A stretch of DNA of 64,000 nucleotides from assembly GCA_902786515.1 (NCBI GenBank), contig CADADA010000009.1:21396-85395 (forward strand), given 5' to 3'. Under the pieces are notes generated by a model. That model made no database searches. It saw only the letters and a program-made list of their open reading frames with translations, and was not told where the DNA came from. The position numbers were made by a program, and so were the translations under genes. Of this stretch, positions 44,500-53,412 are shown piece by piece. Source of the DNA: an uncultured Lachnospiraceae bacterium. Its GTDB lineage: Bacteria > Bacillota > Clostridia > Lachnospirales > Lachnospiraceae. How positions within the stretch are numbered: the stretch's first letter is position 1; every line of letters starts with the position of its first letter.

Positions 44500-45495
44500 A
44501 TGTTAACGACAGATATTGGAATAGATTTGGGAACAGCGAGTATTTTGGTTTACCTTAAAGGAAAAGGTGTCGTATTAAAAGAACCATCTGTTGTGGCATT
44601 TGACAGAGATACCAATAAGATAAAAGCGATTGGTGAAGAGGCGAGACTGATGATTGGTAGAACACCGGGAAATATTGTTGCGGTCAGACCTTTGCGACAG
44701 GGTGTTATCTCTGATTATACGGTTACTGAAAAGATGCTTAAGCATTTCATACAGAAGGCTATGGGCAAGAGAACATTTAAAAAACCGAGAATCAGTGTTT
44801 GTGTGCCAAGTGGTGTTACAGAAGTAGAGAAGAAGGCAGTAGAAGATGCGACATATCAGGCAGGAGCCAGAGAAGTTGCCATTATAGAAGAGCCGATAGC
44901 TGCAGCGATAGGTGCCGGAATCGATATTACCAGACCTTGTGGTAACATGATTGTAGATATAGGTGGTGGAACGACTGATATTGCCGTTATATCATTAGGA
45001 GGCACAGTTGTAAGCACTTCTGTTAAGATTGCAGGAGATGATTTTGACGAAGCAATCGTGCGTCATATGCGTAAGAAGCACAATCTTCTTATCGGAGAGA
45101 GAACTGCTGAAGAGATTAAGATTAAGATTGGTTCAGCATTCAGAAGACCGGAAGTGGCTACACTTGAGGTAAGAGGAAGAAATCTTGTTACAGGATTACC
45201 TAAGACGATAGAAGTCACATCAGAAGAGACTGAAGAAGCATTAAAAGAGACTACATCGCAGATAGTTGAAGCGGTGCACAGTGTATTGGAGAAGACACCG
45301 CCTGAACTTGCAGCTGATATAGCTGACAGAGGTATAGTTCTTACCGGTGGCGGATGCCTCTTACAGGGACTTGAGGAATTGATTGAGGACAAGACAGGAA
45401 TTAATACTATGACAGCAGAAGACCCAATGACGGCCGTTGCCATAGGTACGGGAAAATATATTGAATTTTTAAGCGAAGGTAATATGGAAATATAA
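44500..45495 (+). CDS. mbl: MreB-like cell-shape protein Mbl
   Basis: A 331-residue bacterial actin: phosphate 1 loop DIGIDLGTASILVYLKGKG, phosphate 2 loop VDIGGGTTDIAVISLGG, adenosine site VLTGGGCLLQGLEE. It polymerises under the membrane to guide wall synthesis. Position after spoIIID and before the rod genes marks it as Mbl rather than MreB. AAAGGAGG lies 5 nt before the ATG at 44500. Confidence 0.93.
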   Translation: MLTTDIGIDLGTASILVYLKGKGVVLKEPSVVAFDRDTNKIKAIGEEARLMIGRTPGNIVAVRPLRQGVISDYTVTEKMLKHFIQKAMGKRTFKKPRISVCVPSGVTEVEKKAVEDATYQAGAREVAIIEEPIAAAIGAGIDITRPCGNMIVDIGGGTTDIAVISLGGTVVSTSVKIAGDDFDEAIVRHMRKKHNLLIGERTAEEIKIKIGSAFRRPEVATLEVRGRNLVTGLPKTIEVTSEETEEALKETTSQIVEAVHSVLEKTPPELAADIADRGIVLTGGGCLLQGLEELIEDKTGINTMTAEDPMTAVAIGTGKYIEFLSEGNMEI

Positions 45496-45517
45496 GGCTA
45501 TGATAAAGCAATTGCTC

Positions 45518-45551
45518 CCGGCGCACCGGAGATAATTCGGTGTACAGCCGG
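45518..45551 (+). other. GC-rich hairpin between mbl and rod gene
   Basis: CCGGC (45518-45522) pairs with GCCGG (45547-45551) and CACCG with CGGTG inside. No T-tract follows, so it is probably an mRNA stability or processing element. Confidence 0.5.
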
Positions 45552-45577
45552 ACCTTAGAGTGGAAAGAGAGTAATGT

Positions 45578-46351
45578 ATGGTTAGAGGTTTATACACGGC
45601 ATACACAGGTATGCTGAATCAGCAGAAGAGAATGGACACGCTGTCCAATAACCTTGCAAATGCTGATACGACAGGTTACAAAAAAGAAGGTGTCACATCA
45701 AAGACGTTTGAGACACAGCTTGCCATAAAAGTAAAAGACGGTTCACACGGGTATCTGGACCAGAGAATTGGCAAATTGAACCTTGGAGTAAAGATTGGAG
45801 AAAATTATACAGATTTCTCTCAAGGTTCTTACAGATATACCGATAATACATATGACTTAGCATTGGGTGGCAACGGATTCTTTCAGATATCATTTACCAA
45901 CAAAAAAGGTGAGCAGTCGGTAAAATATACCAGAGACGGTAATTTTACCATAGACAAAGAAGGCGCTCTCAGGACAAAAGACGGCGATTACGTTCTTGGA
46001 GATAGTGGAGAGATATACCTTCCAACCAACTCGGCAAGTGTAAGTATCAATAAACTGGGAGAAATCTATTGCGACGGCGAATATATTGACAGGATTGCTA
46101 TTACGGATTTTGAAGATTATAACTACCTGAAGAAATACGGTGAGAATTTGTACACGGCAGTTGACGGAGCAGTGGAAAAGGAAGCTGATGCCGTGATAGA
46201 TCAGGGTTACCTTGAGATGTCAAATATCAATGTAGTATCCGAGATGGTGAATATGATATCTTTAAGCAGGACATACGAAGCTAACCAGAAAGTCATACAG
46301 ACTATGGATGAGCTGATGGAAAAATCAGCTAATCAGATAGGAAAACTGTAA
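45578..46351 (+). CDS. flhO: Flagellar rod protein (FlhO, FlgF/FlgG family)
   Basis: A 257-residue flagellar rod/hook-family protein: N-terminal MVRGLYTAYTGMLNQQKRMDTLSNNLANADTTGYKKE (in part, the rod motif) and C-terminal QGYLEMSNINVVSEMVNMI with the closing coiled helix. It belongs to the axial structure exported by the type III apparatus. The position next to mbl equals B. subtilis flhO. Confidence 0.9.
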   Translation: MVRGLYTAYTGMLNQQKRMDTLSNNLANADTTGYKKEGVTSKTFETQLAIKVKDGSHGYLDQRIGKLNLGVKIGENYTDFSQGSYRYTDNTYDLALGGNGFFQISFTNKKGEQSVKYTRDGNFTIDKEGALRTKDGDYVLGDSGEIYLPTNSASVSINKLGEIYCDGEYIDRIAITDFEDYNYLKKYGENLYTAVDGAVEKEADAVIDQGYLEMSNINVVSEMVNMISLSRTYEANQKVIQTMDELMEKSANQIGKL

Positions 46352-46436
46352 TGCAGGATACAGGAATTTGATTTGTGATTATTAGAATCCTGTGAACAGA
46401 TTCGGAGATTACATATTTAAGAAACGGAGGCAAAAT

Positions 46437-47255
46437 ATGGTAAGATCTTTGTGGACAGCGGCTACGGGAATGATAGCCCAGCAAACAAATGTAGACGTAA
46501 TATCCAACAACCTCGCAAATGTAAATACGATGGGTTATAAGACACATACAGCACAGTTTAAGACATTGCTGTATCAGACGATACAGTCAAAGACCACATC
46601 GGCAAACGGGGATACAAAGCCGGTTGGAGCACAGGTGGGTCTTGGTGTAAGAAATTCAGCGATATCGACAAAGTACACACAGGGAGCTTTGATAGATACA
46701 GGAATACAGACAGATTTTGCGATAGAAGGCGACGGCTTTTTTGCAATTCAGGGATTGGATGGAGAGACATATTACACCCGTAACGGAGAATTTGATTTGT
46801 CGATTGGAAATAATGGTATGATACTTACGACAAAGGAAGGATATCCGGTACTTGATGATACAGGCGTGCCGATAGAATTGGATGCATCGCAGTATGAGGC
46901 TACCAAGATTACCATAAACGGGGACGGAGAGATGTGTTACCCGGATGAATTAAATAATCAGCAGCCAATAGGAGTAAAAGTTGGACTTGTACAATTCTCA
47001 AATCCTGACGGATTGGATAAATTAGACGAATCATTGTTTAAGGTTACTGAAGCATCAGGAGAAGCCAGATGGGAATCAGATGACCCGGCATTACATAAGA
47101 GCAAAGTGCGCCAGGGGTATTTGGAAGGTTCCAATGTACAGGTAGTAGATGAGATGGTTAATCTTATTGTGGCACAGAGAGCTTATGAGATGAATTCGAA
47201 AGTTATTACGACAACGGATGAAATGATGTCTCAGGCAAATTCACTTAAGAGATAG
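46437..47255 (+). CDS. flhP: Flagellar rod protein (FlhP, FlgG family)
   Basis: A 272-residue FlgG-type protein: MVRSLWTAATGMIAQQTNVDVISNNLANVNTMGYK (in part), an FAIEGDGFFAIQ segment, and the C-terminal QGYLEGSNVQVVDEMVNLIVAQRAYEMNSKVI. It is the second rod gene of the mbl-flhO-flhP order. CGGAGG lies 5 nt before the ATG at 46437; an in-frame ATG at 46392 is less likely. Confidence 0.92.
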   Translation: MVRSLWTAATGMIAQQTNVDVISNNLANVNTMGYKTHTAQFKTLLYQTIQSKTTSANGDTKPVGAQVGLGVRNSAISTKYTQGALIDTGIQTDFAIEGDGFFAIQGLDGETYYTRNGEFDLSIGNNGMILTTKEGYPVLDDTGVPIELDASQYEATKITINGDGEMCYPDELNNQQPIGVKVGLVQFSNPDGLDKLDESLFKVTEASGEARWESDDPALHKSKVRQGYLEGSNVQVVDEMVNLIVAQRAYEMNSKVITTTDEMMSQANSLKR

Positions 47256-47267
47256 GATGTGTGAGAT

Positions 47268-47633
47268 ATGAGTAACATATTAGTAGGAAGTTATGCAGAC
47301 TCACTTTATGATACATATGCAGCAGATTCACAGACGACCGGAGCATCATTACAGAGCAAACTTAAAAGCAAAGACATGTCCGGAGCCGGAGATGACGAGC
47401 TCATGGAAGCCTGCAGAGAATTCGAAGCATACTTTGTTGAACAGGTCTTTAAAGAGATGGAAAAGACAGCCGATGCATGGAGAGATGAAGAAAACGGAAG
47501 TTCTTCAAAGTACAGACAATATGCAGAAGATACGTTGAGAACCGAGTATGCCGCATCCGCATCGAAGGGTGATGGATTAGGCCTCGCAAAAATGTTATAT
47601 GAACAGATGAAAAGAAATTATAACGTAGATTAG
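47268..47633 (+). CDS. FlgJ N-terminal-type rod-capping protein
   Basis: A 121-residue protein matching only the rod-binding domain of FlgJ: ELMEACREFEAYFVEQVFKEMEKTA followed by DTLRTEYAASASKGDGLGLAKMLYEQM (in part). The muramidase domain is absent, as usual in Firmicutes. It follows flhP after 12 bp and closes the rod operon. Confidence 0.88.
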   Translation: MSNILVGSYADSLYDTYAADSQTTGASLQSKLKSKDMSGAGDDELMEACREFEAYFVEQVFKEMEKTADAWRDEENGSSSKYRQYAEDTLRTEYAASASKGDGLGLAKMLYEQMKRNYNVD

Positions 47634-47660
47634 TTACGATATAGTTATAAGATACGATTT

Positions 47661-47710
47661 CAAGATAAAGTACCGTGGATCATGGTGCTTTATCTTGTTG
47701 TGCTTTTTTA
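47661..47710 (+). terminator. Rho-independent terminator of the rod operon
   Basis: CAAGATAAAG (47661-47670) pairs with CTTTATCTTG (47688-47697), extended by ACC/GGT, followed by a T-rich tract. Confidence 0.8.
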
Positions 47711-47729
47711 TTTATTTTTTATTTTTGTA

Positions 47730-47758
47730 TTGATTTTTGTTTTATTTGATGTTACAAT
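47730..47758 (+). promoter_or_regulatory. Promoter of the hypothetical trio
   Basis: TTGATT (47730-47735) and TACAAT (47753-47758) with a 17-bp spacer, 55 bp before the next start. Confidence 0.5.
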
Positions 47759-47813
47759 CAATTTGTTGTTTTATTTTACTATTTTTTTACAGGGAAGGTA
47801 CATAAGGGTTGTT

Positions 47814-48194
47814 ATGCAGGATTATAAGATTAGTATTTACAAAATTAAAGCGATATTATCGATGGTTTCTATGTCGCTTTTGTCTATACAGCATTTTGTC
47901 GGTTTGTTTGCAGATGGTTTGGATGTTTCATACATTCCTTTATCGGTAACGTTTTTGACGATTTTTATCGGTTCTATGGATGCGGATAAGATGAAGGATA
48001 TTAGAAGAGTATCGTTATTTTTGACTATTTTAGTTGCTTTTTCCGGTTGCGTTTTGTATACCGTGAATAGTTATGATATAAGTGTAGATAAAGGTTTACA
48101 TTTATTTTATAATAAATTTTTGTTTGGATGTATAGGATTTTTTTCATTATTTTTGAGTATTCTATATATTAAAAGTATAAGAGAGTTAGAATAA
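47814..48194 (+). CDS. Hypothetical membrane protein
   Basis: A 126-residue protein with four predicted membrane helices, the first starting near residue 12 and the last near 100. The frame is open further upstream to 47682, but that part covers the terminator and promoter, so ATG 47814 with AAGGG 5 nt before it is preferred. I do not recognise the family. Confidence 0.65.
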   Translation: MQDYKISIYKIKAILSMVSMSLLSIQHFVGLFADGLDVSYIPLSVTFLTIFIGSMDADKMKDIRRVSLFLTILVAFSGCVLYTVNSYDISVDKGLHLFYNKFLFGCIGFFSLFLSILYIKSIRELE

Positions 48195-48207
48195 GGAGGA
48201 TTTATTT

Positions 48208-48471
48208 ATGGTTGTATTATCTGTTACTTTAGCGGTTTGCGCGGCTTTGGGCATTTCTGATTTGTACATTAGAAGGGATGTTGCCAGACATAAGATGATT
48301 GAAGCTGAAAAACGAAAGAAGATTCGTGATTTTTATAAAAGAGAGATGGAGAATCTGGGGCCTCTCAAACTGGTTGGCATTGACAGTGATGATAATGGGG
48401 ATTTTGATGTGGCTGAGGCTGTAAAGAGAGCTAAGCTGCCTGATGACGTTAGGATACGCATACATGAATAG
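48208..48471 (+). CDS. Hypothetical protein with N-terminal membrane helix
   Basis: An 87-residue protein: one hydrophobic segment (about 1-18), then a charged helix (RHKMIEAEKRKKIRDFYKREMENLG) and a short acidic tail. AGGAGG precedes the ATG. Its stop region overlaps the next start by 8 nt, indicating coupling. Family unknown. Confidence 0.6.
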   Translation: MVVLSVTLAVCAALGISDLYIRRDVARHKMIEAEKRKKIRDFYKREMENLGPLKLVGIDSDDNGDFDVAEAVKRAKLPDDVRIRIHE

Positions 48472-48994
48472 AGATGTTTTTGACGATTTTTATAGCGATA
48501 TTGTTAAATCTTTAGCGATGAGATTTATAGATGAATATACCTCGTTTGTCTTTAACGATAATCCGGCTTCTCTGTACGAAGAATATATTAATCAAAAGAC
48601 TTTGCTAAGGAGTCTGTATGAAAAGAGTGATGAGCCGGAAAAAAGGCTTCTTGACAGACATAAGGTATGTGCATGTATGACGGCGGCGATTATAAAAGTG
48701 CGATTGATAAGCAGCGATCTGGACTCGGACGATGGCTTTAAATTATCTGCTGCAACGAGGATTAATGAACAGCTTGCATTCATGAGCACATGGGAATTGT
48801 TTAAAGGATTTATAATTCTTCATCGGGAAGATAAGGATAAGAATTATGAGCTGCCACCAACTTTTCATAATATTTCTTTTCTGGATACGATGACAAGATC
48901 GCTTTTTTTGGCAAACCAGATAAATGCGTTATCAACACCGTTGTTAGCCAACATATTTTTCTTGTTGGAAAAATATTGCGAATCCCCGGAATAG
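48464..48994 (+). CDS. Hypothetical helical protein
   Basis: A 176-residue soluble, mostly helical protein; no motif recognised. The ATG at 48464 overlaps the previous gene. Its stop codon (48992-48994) lies at the very edge of the repeat cluster. Confidence 0.55.
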   Translation: MNRDVFDDFYSDIVKSLAMRFIDEYTSFVFNDNPASLYEEYINQKTLLRSLYEKSDEPEKRLLDRHKVCACMTAAIIKVRLISSDLDSDDGFKLSAATRINEQLAFMSTWELFKGFIILHREDKDKNYELPPTFHNISFLDTMTRSLFLANQINALSTPLLANIFFLLEKYCESPE

Positions 48995-49011
48995 AATAAT
49001 AAATAACTGAC

Positions 49012-49180
49012 ACTAGTGTACTGACACGTTCAGATTTGAACTAATTCCGCAGAATATTTTTTTCGATAGTGCTATTCAAAAATCTTAGGCGTAGCGGGCT
49101 GCGTCGGCGATTTTTGAATGGTGATATCGGGAAAATAGACAAGGAGATTAGTTCGAAAATGAACGTGTCAGTACACTGAT
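49012..49180. repeat. Long imperfect hairpin element A
   Basis: Both ends carry AGTGTACTGACACGTTCA as an inverted repeat (from 49015 and ending at 49177), continuing inward with GAACTAAT and ATTCAAAAATC on each side, so most of the 169 bp folds into one hairpin. The centre reads GGCGTAGCGGGCTGCGTCGG. No coding frame. MITE- or REP-like. Confidence 0.75.
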
Positions 49181-49336
49181 ATAGTCGTTTTAAATTAATG
49201 GGGTTTTATATTTCGGATATGATTGCACTCTGCAAGGCGAAGAAATGAGGCGTAGCGGGGGCTACGTCGATTGAAGTGGACGTTGCAGATGGAATCATAG
49301 ACAAATATAAAGTGGGTGTATTTAAAAACAACTATA
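49180..49336. repeat. Long imperfect hairpin element B
   Basis: TATAGTCGTTTT (from 49180) is inverted at the right end (ending 49336), with TTTATATTT and the following ATGATT-CTCTGCAA-type blocks also inverted. The centre, GGCGTAGCGGGGGCTACGTCG, is almost the same as in element A, so the two belong to one family and abut each other. Confidence 0.7.
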
Positions 49337-49350
49337 GTAGTAAATGATGG

Positions 49351-49668
49351 AATCCTACGTATCATTTTGAAGTTTTTGTAAAATGATACGTAGTAAACAG
49401 CGGAATCCTACGTATCACTTTAAAGTTTTTGTAAAATGATATGTAGTAAACAGTGGAATCCTACGTATCACTTTAAAGTTTTTGTAAAATGATACGTAGT
49501 AAACAGCGAAATCCTACGTATCATTTTGAATTTTTTATAAAATGATACGTAGTAAACAGCGAAATCCTACGTATCACTTTAAAGTTTTTGTAAAATGATA
49601 CGTAGTAAACAGCAAAATCCTACGTATCATTTTGAAATTATCAGAAAATCATACGTAAGAGAAGTCGA
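49351..49668. repeat. 53-bp tandem repeat array (six units)
   Basis: AATCC starts at 49351, 49404, 49457, 49510, 49563 and 49616, an exact 53-bp period. Each unit holds CTACGTATCATTTT and its complement around an 11-nt loop, so each forms a hairpin. The last unit degenerates and ends at the boundary motif GGATTTCGCTGTGAG (49679-49693), found inverted at 8321. There are no unique spacers and no cas genes. Between 49694 and 49840 only a small inverted repeat (CCTGATATT/AATATCAGG, 49765-49792) is seen. Confidence 0.9.
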
Positions 49669-49840
49669 ATTCACCACGGATTTCGCTGTGAGCGTTCAGA
49701 GATGCTAAGCATTTTGTCCGCCTGATATAATTCAAAGCATATCATCCAGTGAGCAAGCTCCCCGCCTGATATTCTAAGAATAATATCAGGTTCTGAATAG
49801 TTACTAATAGTGTACACAAATCACAGGAGGGAATCTTTTT

Positions 49841-52075
49841 ATGGATACAATAGAAGGTTACGTAGAACACATCGTATACAGAAATGAAGAAAACGGTTAC
49901 ACTGTTTTTACCGTACTTGAAGAAGGCGATGAGATAACATGCGTAGGAACGATGCAATACTTAAATGAAGGAGAATACCTCAATATAGAAGGAGATTACA
50001 CAGAACATCCGACATACGGACTACAGCTTAAAGTATCAAAATATGAAGAAATCATCCCGAAAGATATAGCCTCCATAGAAAAATATCTGGGTTCCGGTGC
50101 CATAAAAGGAATAGGCCCTGCCATGGCAAAAAGAATCGTAAAAGAATTTGGCGAAGACACATTCAAAATCATGGAAGAAGAACCGGAAAGACTTGTGAAA
50201 GTCAGGGGAATAAGCGAAAAAAAGGCGATGGAGATATCAAATATGGTGCAGGAAAAAAGAGACCTGCGAAAAGCGATGATATTTCTGCAGCAATACGGAA
50301 TCAATCTGAATCTGGGGGTCAAGATATACAAAGAATACGGTCAGAACATGTACGGAATCATAAAGGAAAATCCATACAAAATGGCTGAAGACATAGAAGG
50401 AGTAGGCTTCAGGATAGCAGATGAAATCGCCTCGAGAATCGGAATCAAAACAGACTCGGATTACAGAATCAAAAGTGGAATCCTATACGCTTTGTCACAG
50501 GCGGCTCTTAACGGACACACATACCTTCCGGTAGAAAATCTAAAAACAAGCGTCGCAGAACTGCTGAAAATACAGGACATCGATTTGGAAACACATCTAT
50601 ACGATATGATGATGGATAAAAGGCTTGTAATAAAAAAGACAGACGAAGGAGAGTGTGTATATGCTTCAAACATATACTACACGGAACTGAATGTGGCAAG
50701 GATGCTGCTGGAACTGAACAGTAAAGCCACAATTAGCGAAGAAAAACTAAGAACCAGAATAGCAAAGGTGGAAGATAATACAGGCATCACACTCGATGAA
50801 CTGCAAAAACAGGCAGTTATAGAAGCAGTTAAAAATGGAGTGCTCATTATAACAGGAGGACCGGGAACAGGAAAGACAACCACCATCAATACAATTATCA
50901 ATCTTTTAGAGGGCGAGCAGATGGAGATATTGCTTGCGGCACCTACCGGCAGGGCGGCAAAAAGAATGCAGGAGGCGACAAAAAGAGAAGCAAAAACAAT
51001 TCACCGTCTGTTAGAAGTATCCATGAACTCAGATTCGTCGACAGACATGTTTGACCGCAACGAGATGAATCCGTTAGAAGCGGACGTAGTTATCATAGAT
51101 GAGATGTCTATGGTAGACATCTGGCTCATGAACTCATTATTAAAAGCCATTACACAGGGAACAAGACTGATTATGGTAGGTGATGTAAACCAGCTTCCGT
51201 CAGTAGGACCGGGAAATGTCTTAAAAGACATTATAAAATCAGAACGGTTTCACGTAGTAAAACTGAATAAAATCTTCAGACAGGCGGGCGAGAGTGATAT
51301 AGTAGTAAACGCACATAAAATAAACAAAGGAGAATGGATTGACTTAACCAAAAGAAGTAAAGATTTTCTATATCTCAAACGAGATGATGCAAACAGAATA
51401 ATCAGCGCATCAATCACGCTCATGAAAGATAAGCTTCCGGGATATGTAGATGCTGACATCTTTGACATACAGGTACTTACACCGATGAGAAAAGGAATGC
51501 TTGGAGTAGAGAGACTCAATGGAATACTGCAGGAATACATAAATCCGCCGTCAAAAGACAAACGCGAAGAAGAAATATCAGGCACACTTTACAGAGAAGG
51601 CGACAAAGTGATGCAGATAAAAAACGACTACAACTTAGAGTGGGAGATTAAGAACCGTTATGGCATAGCAGTTGGAAAAGGAACCGGAGTATTTAACGGA
51701 GACATAGGAAGAATAAAAAGCATCAACCACTATTTAGAGATGATGGAGGTGGAATTTGAAGAAGGAAAAATCATCAAATACACCTTTAAACAGGCAGAAG
51801 AATTAGAACTGGCATACGCAGTAACAATTCACAAATCCCAAGGAAGTGAATACCCTGCGGTAATCCTGCCGGTCCTGTCCGGACCTAAAATGCTGATGAC
51901 GAGAAACCTTATCTATACCGCAGTTACAAGAGCGAAAAAATGCGTATGTATAGTCGGGGATGAGTCAGAATTCAGAAACATGGTAAACAATACTATGGAG
52001 CAGAAACGCTACTCCGGACTTGATACCGGAATCAGGGAACTGTCAGTACAAATGGAAGAAAGTGCCGGTTATTAA
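49841..52075 (+). CDS. recD2: RecD2-type ATP-dependent DNA helicase
   Basis: A 744-residue SF1B helicase of the RecD/TraA type. The N-terminal OB-like domain (about 1-80) and helix-hairpin-helix region (SGAIKGIGPAMAKRIVKEFG, VRGISEKKAMEI) mark RecD2. Helicase motifs follow: I GGPGTGKTTTIN, II VVIIDEMSMVD, III LIMVGDVNQLPSVGPG, and V/VI YAVTIHKSQGSEYPAVI and RNLIYTAVTRAKK. It unwinds DNA 5'-3' in repair. GGAGGG lies upstream of the ATG. Confidence 0.94.
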   Translation: MDTIEGYVEHIVYRNEENGYTVFTVLEEGDEITCVGTMQYLNEGEYLNIEGDYTEHPTYGLQLKVSKYEEIIPKDIASIEKYLGSGAIKGIGPAMAKRIVKEFGEDTFKIMEEEPERLVKVRGISEKKAMEISNMVQEKRDLRKAMIFLQQYGINLNLGVKIYKEYGQNMYGIIKENPYKMAEDIEGVGFRIADEIASRIGIKTDSDYRIKSGILYALSQAALNGHTYLPVENLKTSVAELLKIQDIDLETHLYDMMMDKRLVIKKTDEGECVYASNIYYTELNVARMLLELNSKATISEEKLRTRIAKVEDNTGITLDELQKQAVIEAVKNGVLIITGGPGTGKTTTINTIINLLEGEQMEILLAAPTGRAAKRMQEATKREAKTIHRLLEVSMNSDSSTDMFDRNEMNPLEADVVIIDEMSMVDIWLMNSLLKAITQGTRLIMVGDVNQLPSVGPGNVLKDIIKSERFHVVKLNKIFRQAGESDIVVNAHKINKGEWIDLTKRSKDFLYLKRDDANRIISASITLMKDKLPGYVDADIFDIQVLTPMRKGMLGVERLNGILQEYINPPSKDKREEEISGTLYREGDKVMQIKNDYNLEWEIKNRYGIAVGKGTGVFNGDIGRIKSINHYLEMMEVEFEEGKIIKYTFKQAEELELAYAVTIHKSQGSEYPAVILPVLSGPKMLMTRNLIYTAVTRAKKCVCIVGDESEFRNMVNNTMEQKRYSGLDTGIRELSVQMEESAGY

Positions 52076-52129
52076 CCGGTAAATAACCGAAAGTACCGGC
52101 AGCCAACCTGGAGTAAAAAAGGTGAAAAC

Positions 52130-52840
52130 ATGTTATACGAAAAAATCCTAAGCATACTATATCCGCGAAGATGTCCGGTATGCGATAAAATAGTAAACGT
52201 TCATGAAGGAAAAATATGCAGTGAGTGCAGAAAAAAAGTTCCGTTTATAAAAGAACCGAGATGCAGAAAATGCTCAAAACCACTTAGCAGAAAAGAAGAA
52301 GAATACTGTTACGACTGCAGAAAAACCACGCACATATATAAAAGAGGAATAGCGCTGGTCGAACACAAAGGACCTGTAAGAAAATCAATTTATAAAATAA
52401 AATACAACAACAAAAGAGAGTATCTGGATTTTTACAGCGAAGAAATCATAAAGCACTATGGGCACGTGATTAAAAAGTGGAATCCCGATGCCATAATTCC
52501 CGTTCCGTTACACAAAAAAAGAGAGATAAAAAGAGGATACAATCAGGCAGCCCTGCTTGCAAAAAAAATCGGGGCAGCGATATCCGTGCCGGTATATGAA
52601 GATATTCTCCTAAGAATACGGAATACAACACCACAAAAAGCATTGTCAGAAAAAGATAGAAAGAAAAATGTAGAAAAGGCTTTTCATATAAGAGAAAATA
52701 AAGTAAAATTAAATAGAATGATTATAGTTGACGATATATACACTACAGGCAGTACTATAGATGCATGTGCAAAGTGTCTTAAATCAGCAGGAGCAGAGGA
52801 TATATACTTTATTACGATAAGCATTGGAGACGGCATGTAG
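52130..52840 (+). CDS. comFC: ComF family protein (ComFC-like phosphoribosyltransferase)
   Basis: A 236-residue protein. The N-terminal zinc-finger region has CPVCDK, CSEC, CRKCSK and CYDC; the C-terminal half has the phosphoribosyltransferase motif MIIVDDIYTTGSTIDACAK and the YNQAALLAKKI block. ComF proteins act in DNA uptake and competence. Its position directly upstream of yvyF and flgM is the B. subtilis order. Confidence 0.9.
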   Translation: MLYEKILSILYPRRCPVCDKIVNVHEGKICSECRKKVPFIKEPRCRKCSKPLSRKEEEYCYDCRKTTHIYKRGIALVEHKGPVRKSIYKIKYNNKREYLDFYSEEIIKHYGHVIKKWNPDAIIPVPLHKKREIKRGYNQAALLAKKIGAAISVPVYEDILLRIRNTTPQKALSEKDRKKNVEKAFHIRENKVKLNRMIIVDDIYTTGSTIDACAKCLKSAGAEDIYFITISIGDGM

Positions 52841-52877
52841 TATTAATATACCCAACAGGACAAAAGGAGGAAAAGAA

Positions 52878-53276
52878 ATGGAAGTAAAGAATTGTAGAGA
52901 TTGCGGAACATTATTTAATTATTTGGGAGGACCGAGAATATGTCCGGCATGTAAGAAAAAGCTTGAAGAGAAGTTCCATCAGGTAAAAGAGTACATATAT
53001 GAGAATAAGGACGCTACGATTAACCAGGTTGCAGAAGACAACGAAGTAAGTGTTCAGCAGATAAAGCAGTGGATCAGAGAAGAGAGATTATCATTCAAAG
53101 CAGATTCAGCAGTAGGAATTGAATGTGAATCCTGCGGAGCCATGATTCCGACCGGAAGATACTGTGAGAGCTGTAAAAAGCAGCTGGCAAACGGACTCGG
53201 AGGTCTCTATAAGAAGAATGAACCAGAAGTTAAAAAGGTAGAAAAACAAAAAGCAAGAATGCGATTTCTTGATTAA
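52878..53276 (+). CDS. yvyF: YvyF-like flagellar-operon protein
   Basis: A 132-residue protein with cysteine pairs CRDCGTLF and CPAC at the N terminus, a helix-turn-helix-like middle (ATINQVAEDNEVSVQQIKQWIREERL) and a second pair set (CESCGAMI, CESCKKQL) at the C terminus. This is the TIGR03826/YvyF pattern always next to flgM. AAAGGAGG lies before the ATG at 52878. Function unproven; regulator-like. Confidence 0.85.
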   Translation: MEVKNCRDCGTLFNYLGGPRICPACKKKLEEKFHQVKEYIYENKDATINQVAEDNEVSVQQIKQWIREERLSFKADSAVGIECESCGAMIPTGRYCESCKKQLANGLGGLYKKNEPEVKKVEKQKARMRFLD

Positions 53277-53291
53277 TCAGTGAAAAATGTA

Positions 53292-53330
53292 CAAAAGCAC
53301 CGTGAAAAAATTTTTTTTCATGGTGCTTTT
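53292..53330 (+). terminator. Terminator after yvyF
   Basis: AAAAGCACC (53292-53300) pairs with GGTGCTTTT (53322-53330), extended by TGAAAAAA/TTTTTTCA. It separates the comFC-yvyF unit from flgM. Confidence 0.75.
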
Positions 53331-53335
53331 ATCTA

Positions 53336-53362
53336 TAATGTAAAAGAGAAAAAAGCCGATAA
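53336..53362 (+). promoter_or_regulatory. Sigma-D (flagellar) promoter of flgM
   Basis: TAAT (53336-53339) and GCCGATAA (53355-53362) with a 15-bp spacer match the sigma-D/FliA consensus (TAAA, 14-16 bp, GCCGATAT). It lies just after the terminator and 50 bp before flgM. Confidence 0.7.
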
Positions 53363-53412
53363 ATTCTATGAATACGTATTAGTTCTAAAAAAAGAAAGGC
53401 AAGGTGAGTATT

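Noticed and set aside
45518..45551. Riboswitch (for example cyclic-di-GMP) before the rod gene
   Set aside because: Only a simple hairpin of about 34 nt is visible, without the conserved elements of a known riboswitch class.
47682..47813. N-terminal extension of the hypothetical membrane protein
   Set aside because: The extension would run through a terminator and a promoter; the later ATG has the better ribosome site.
49344..49700. CRISPR array
   Set aside because: The period is regular, but whole 53-bp units are nearly identical, with no unique spacers, and no cas gene lies nearby. The arms pair within each unit.
52060..52110. Terminator between recD2 and comFC
   Set aside because: An inverted repeat around the recD2 stop (CCGGTTATTAACCGG) exists but no T-tract follows.
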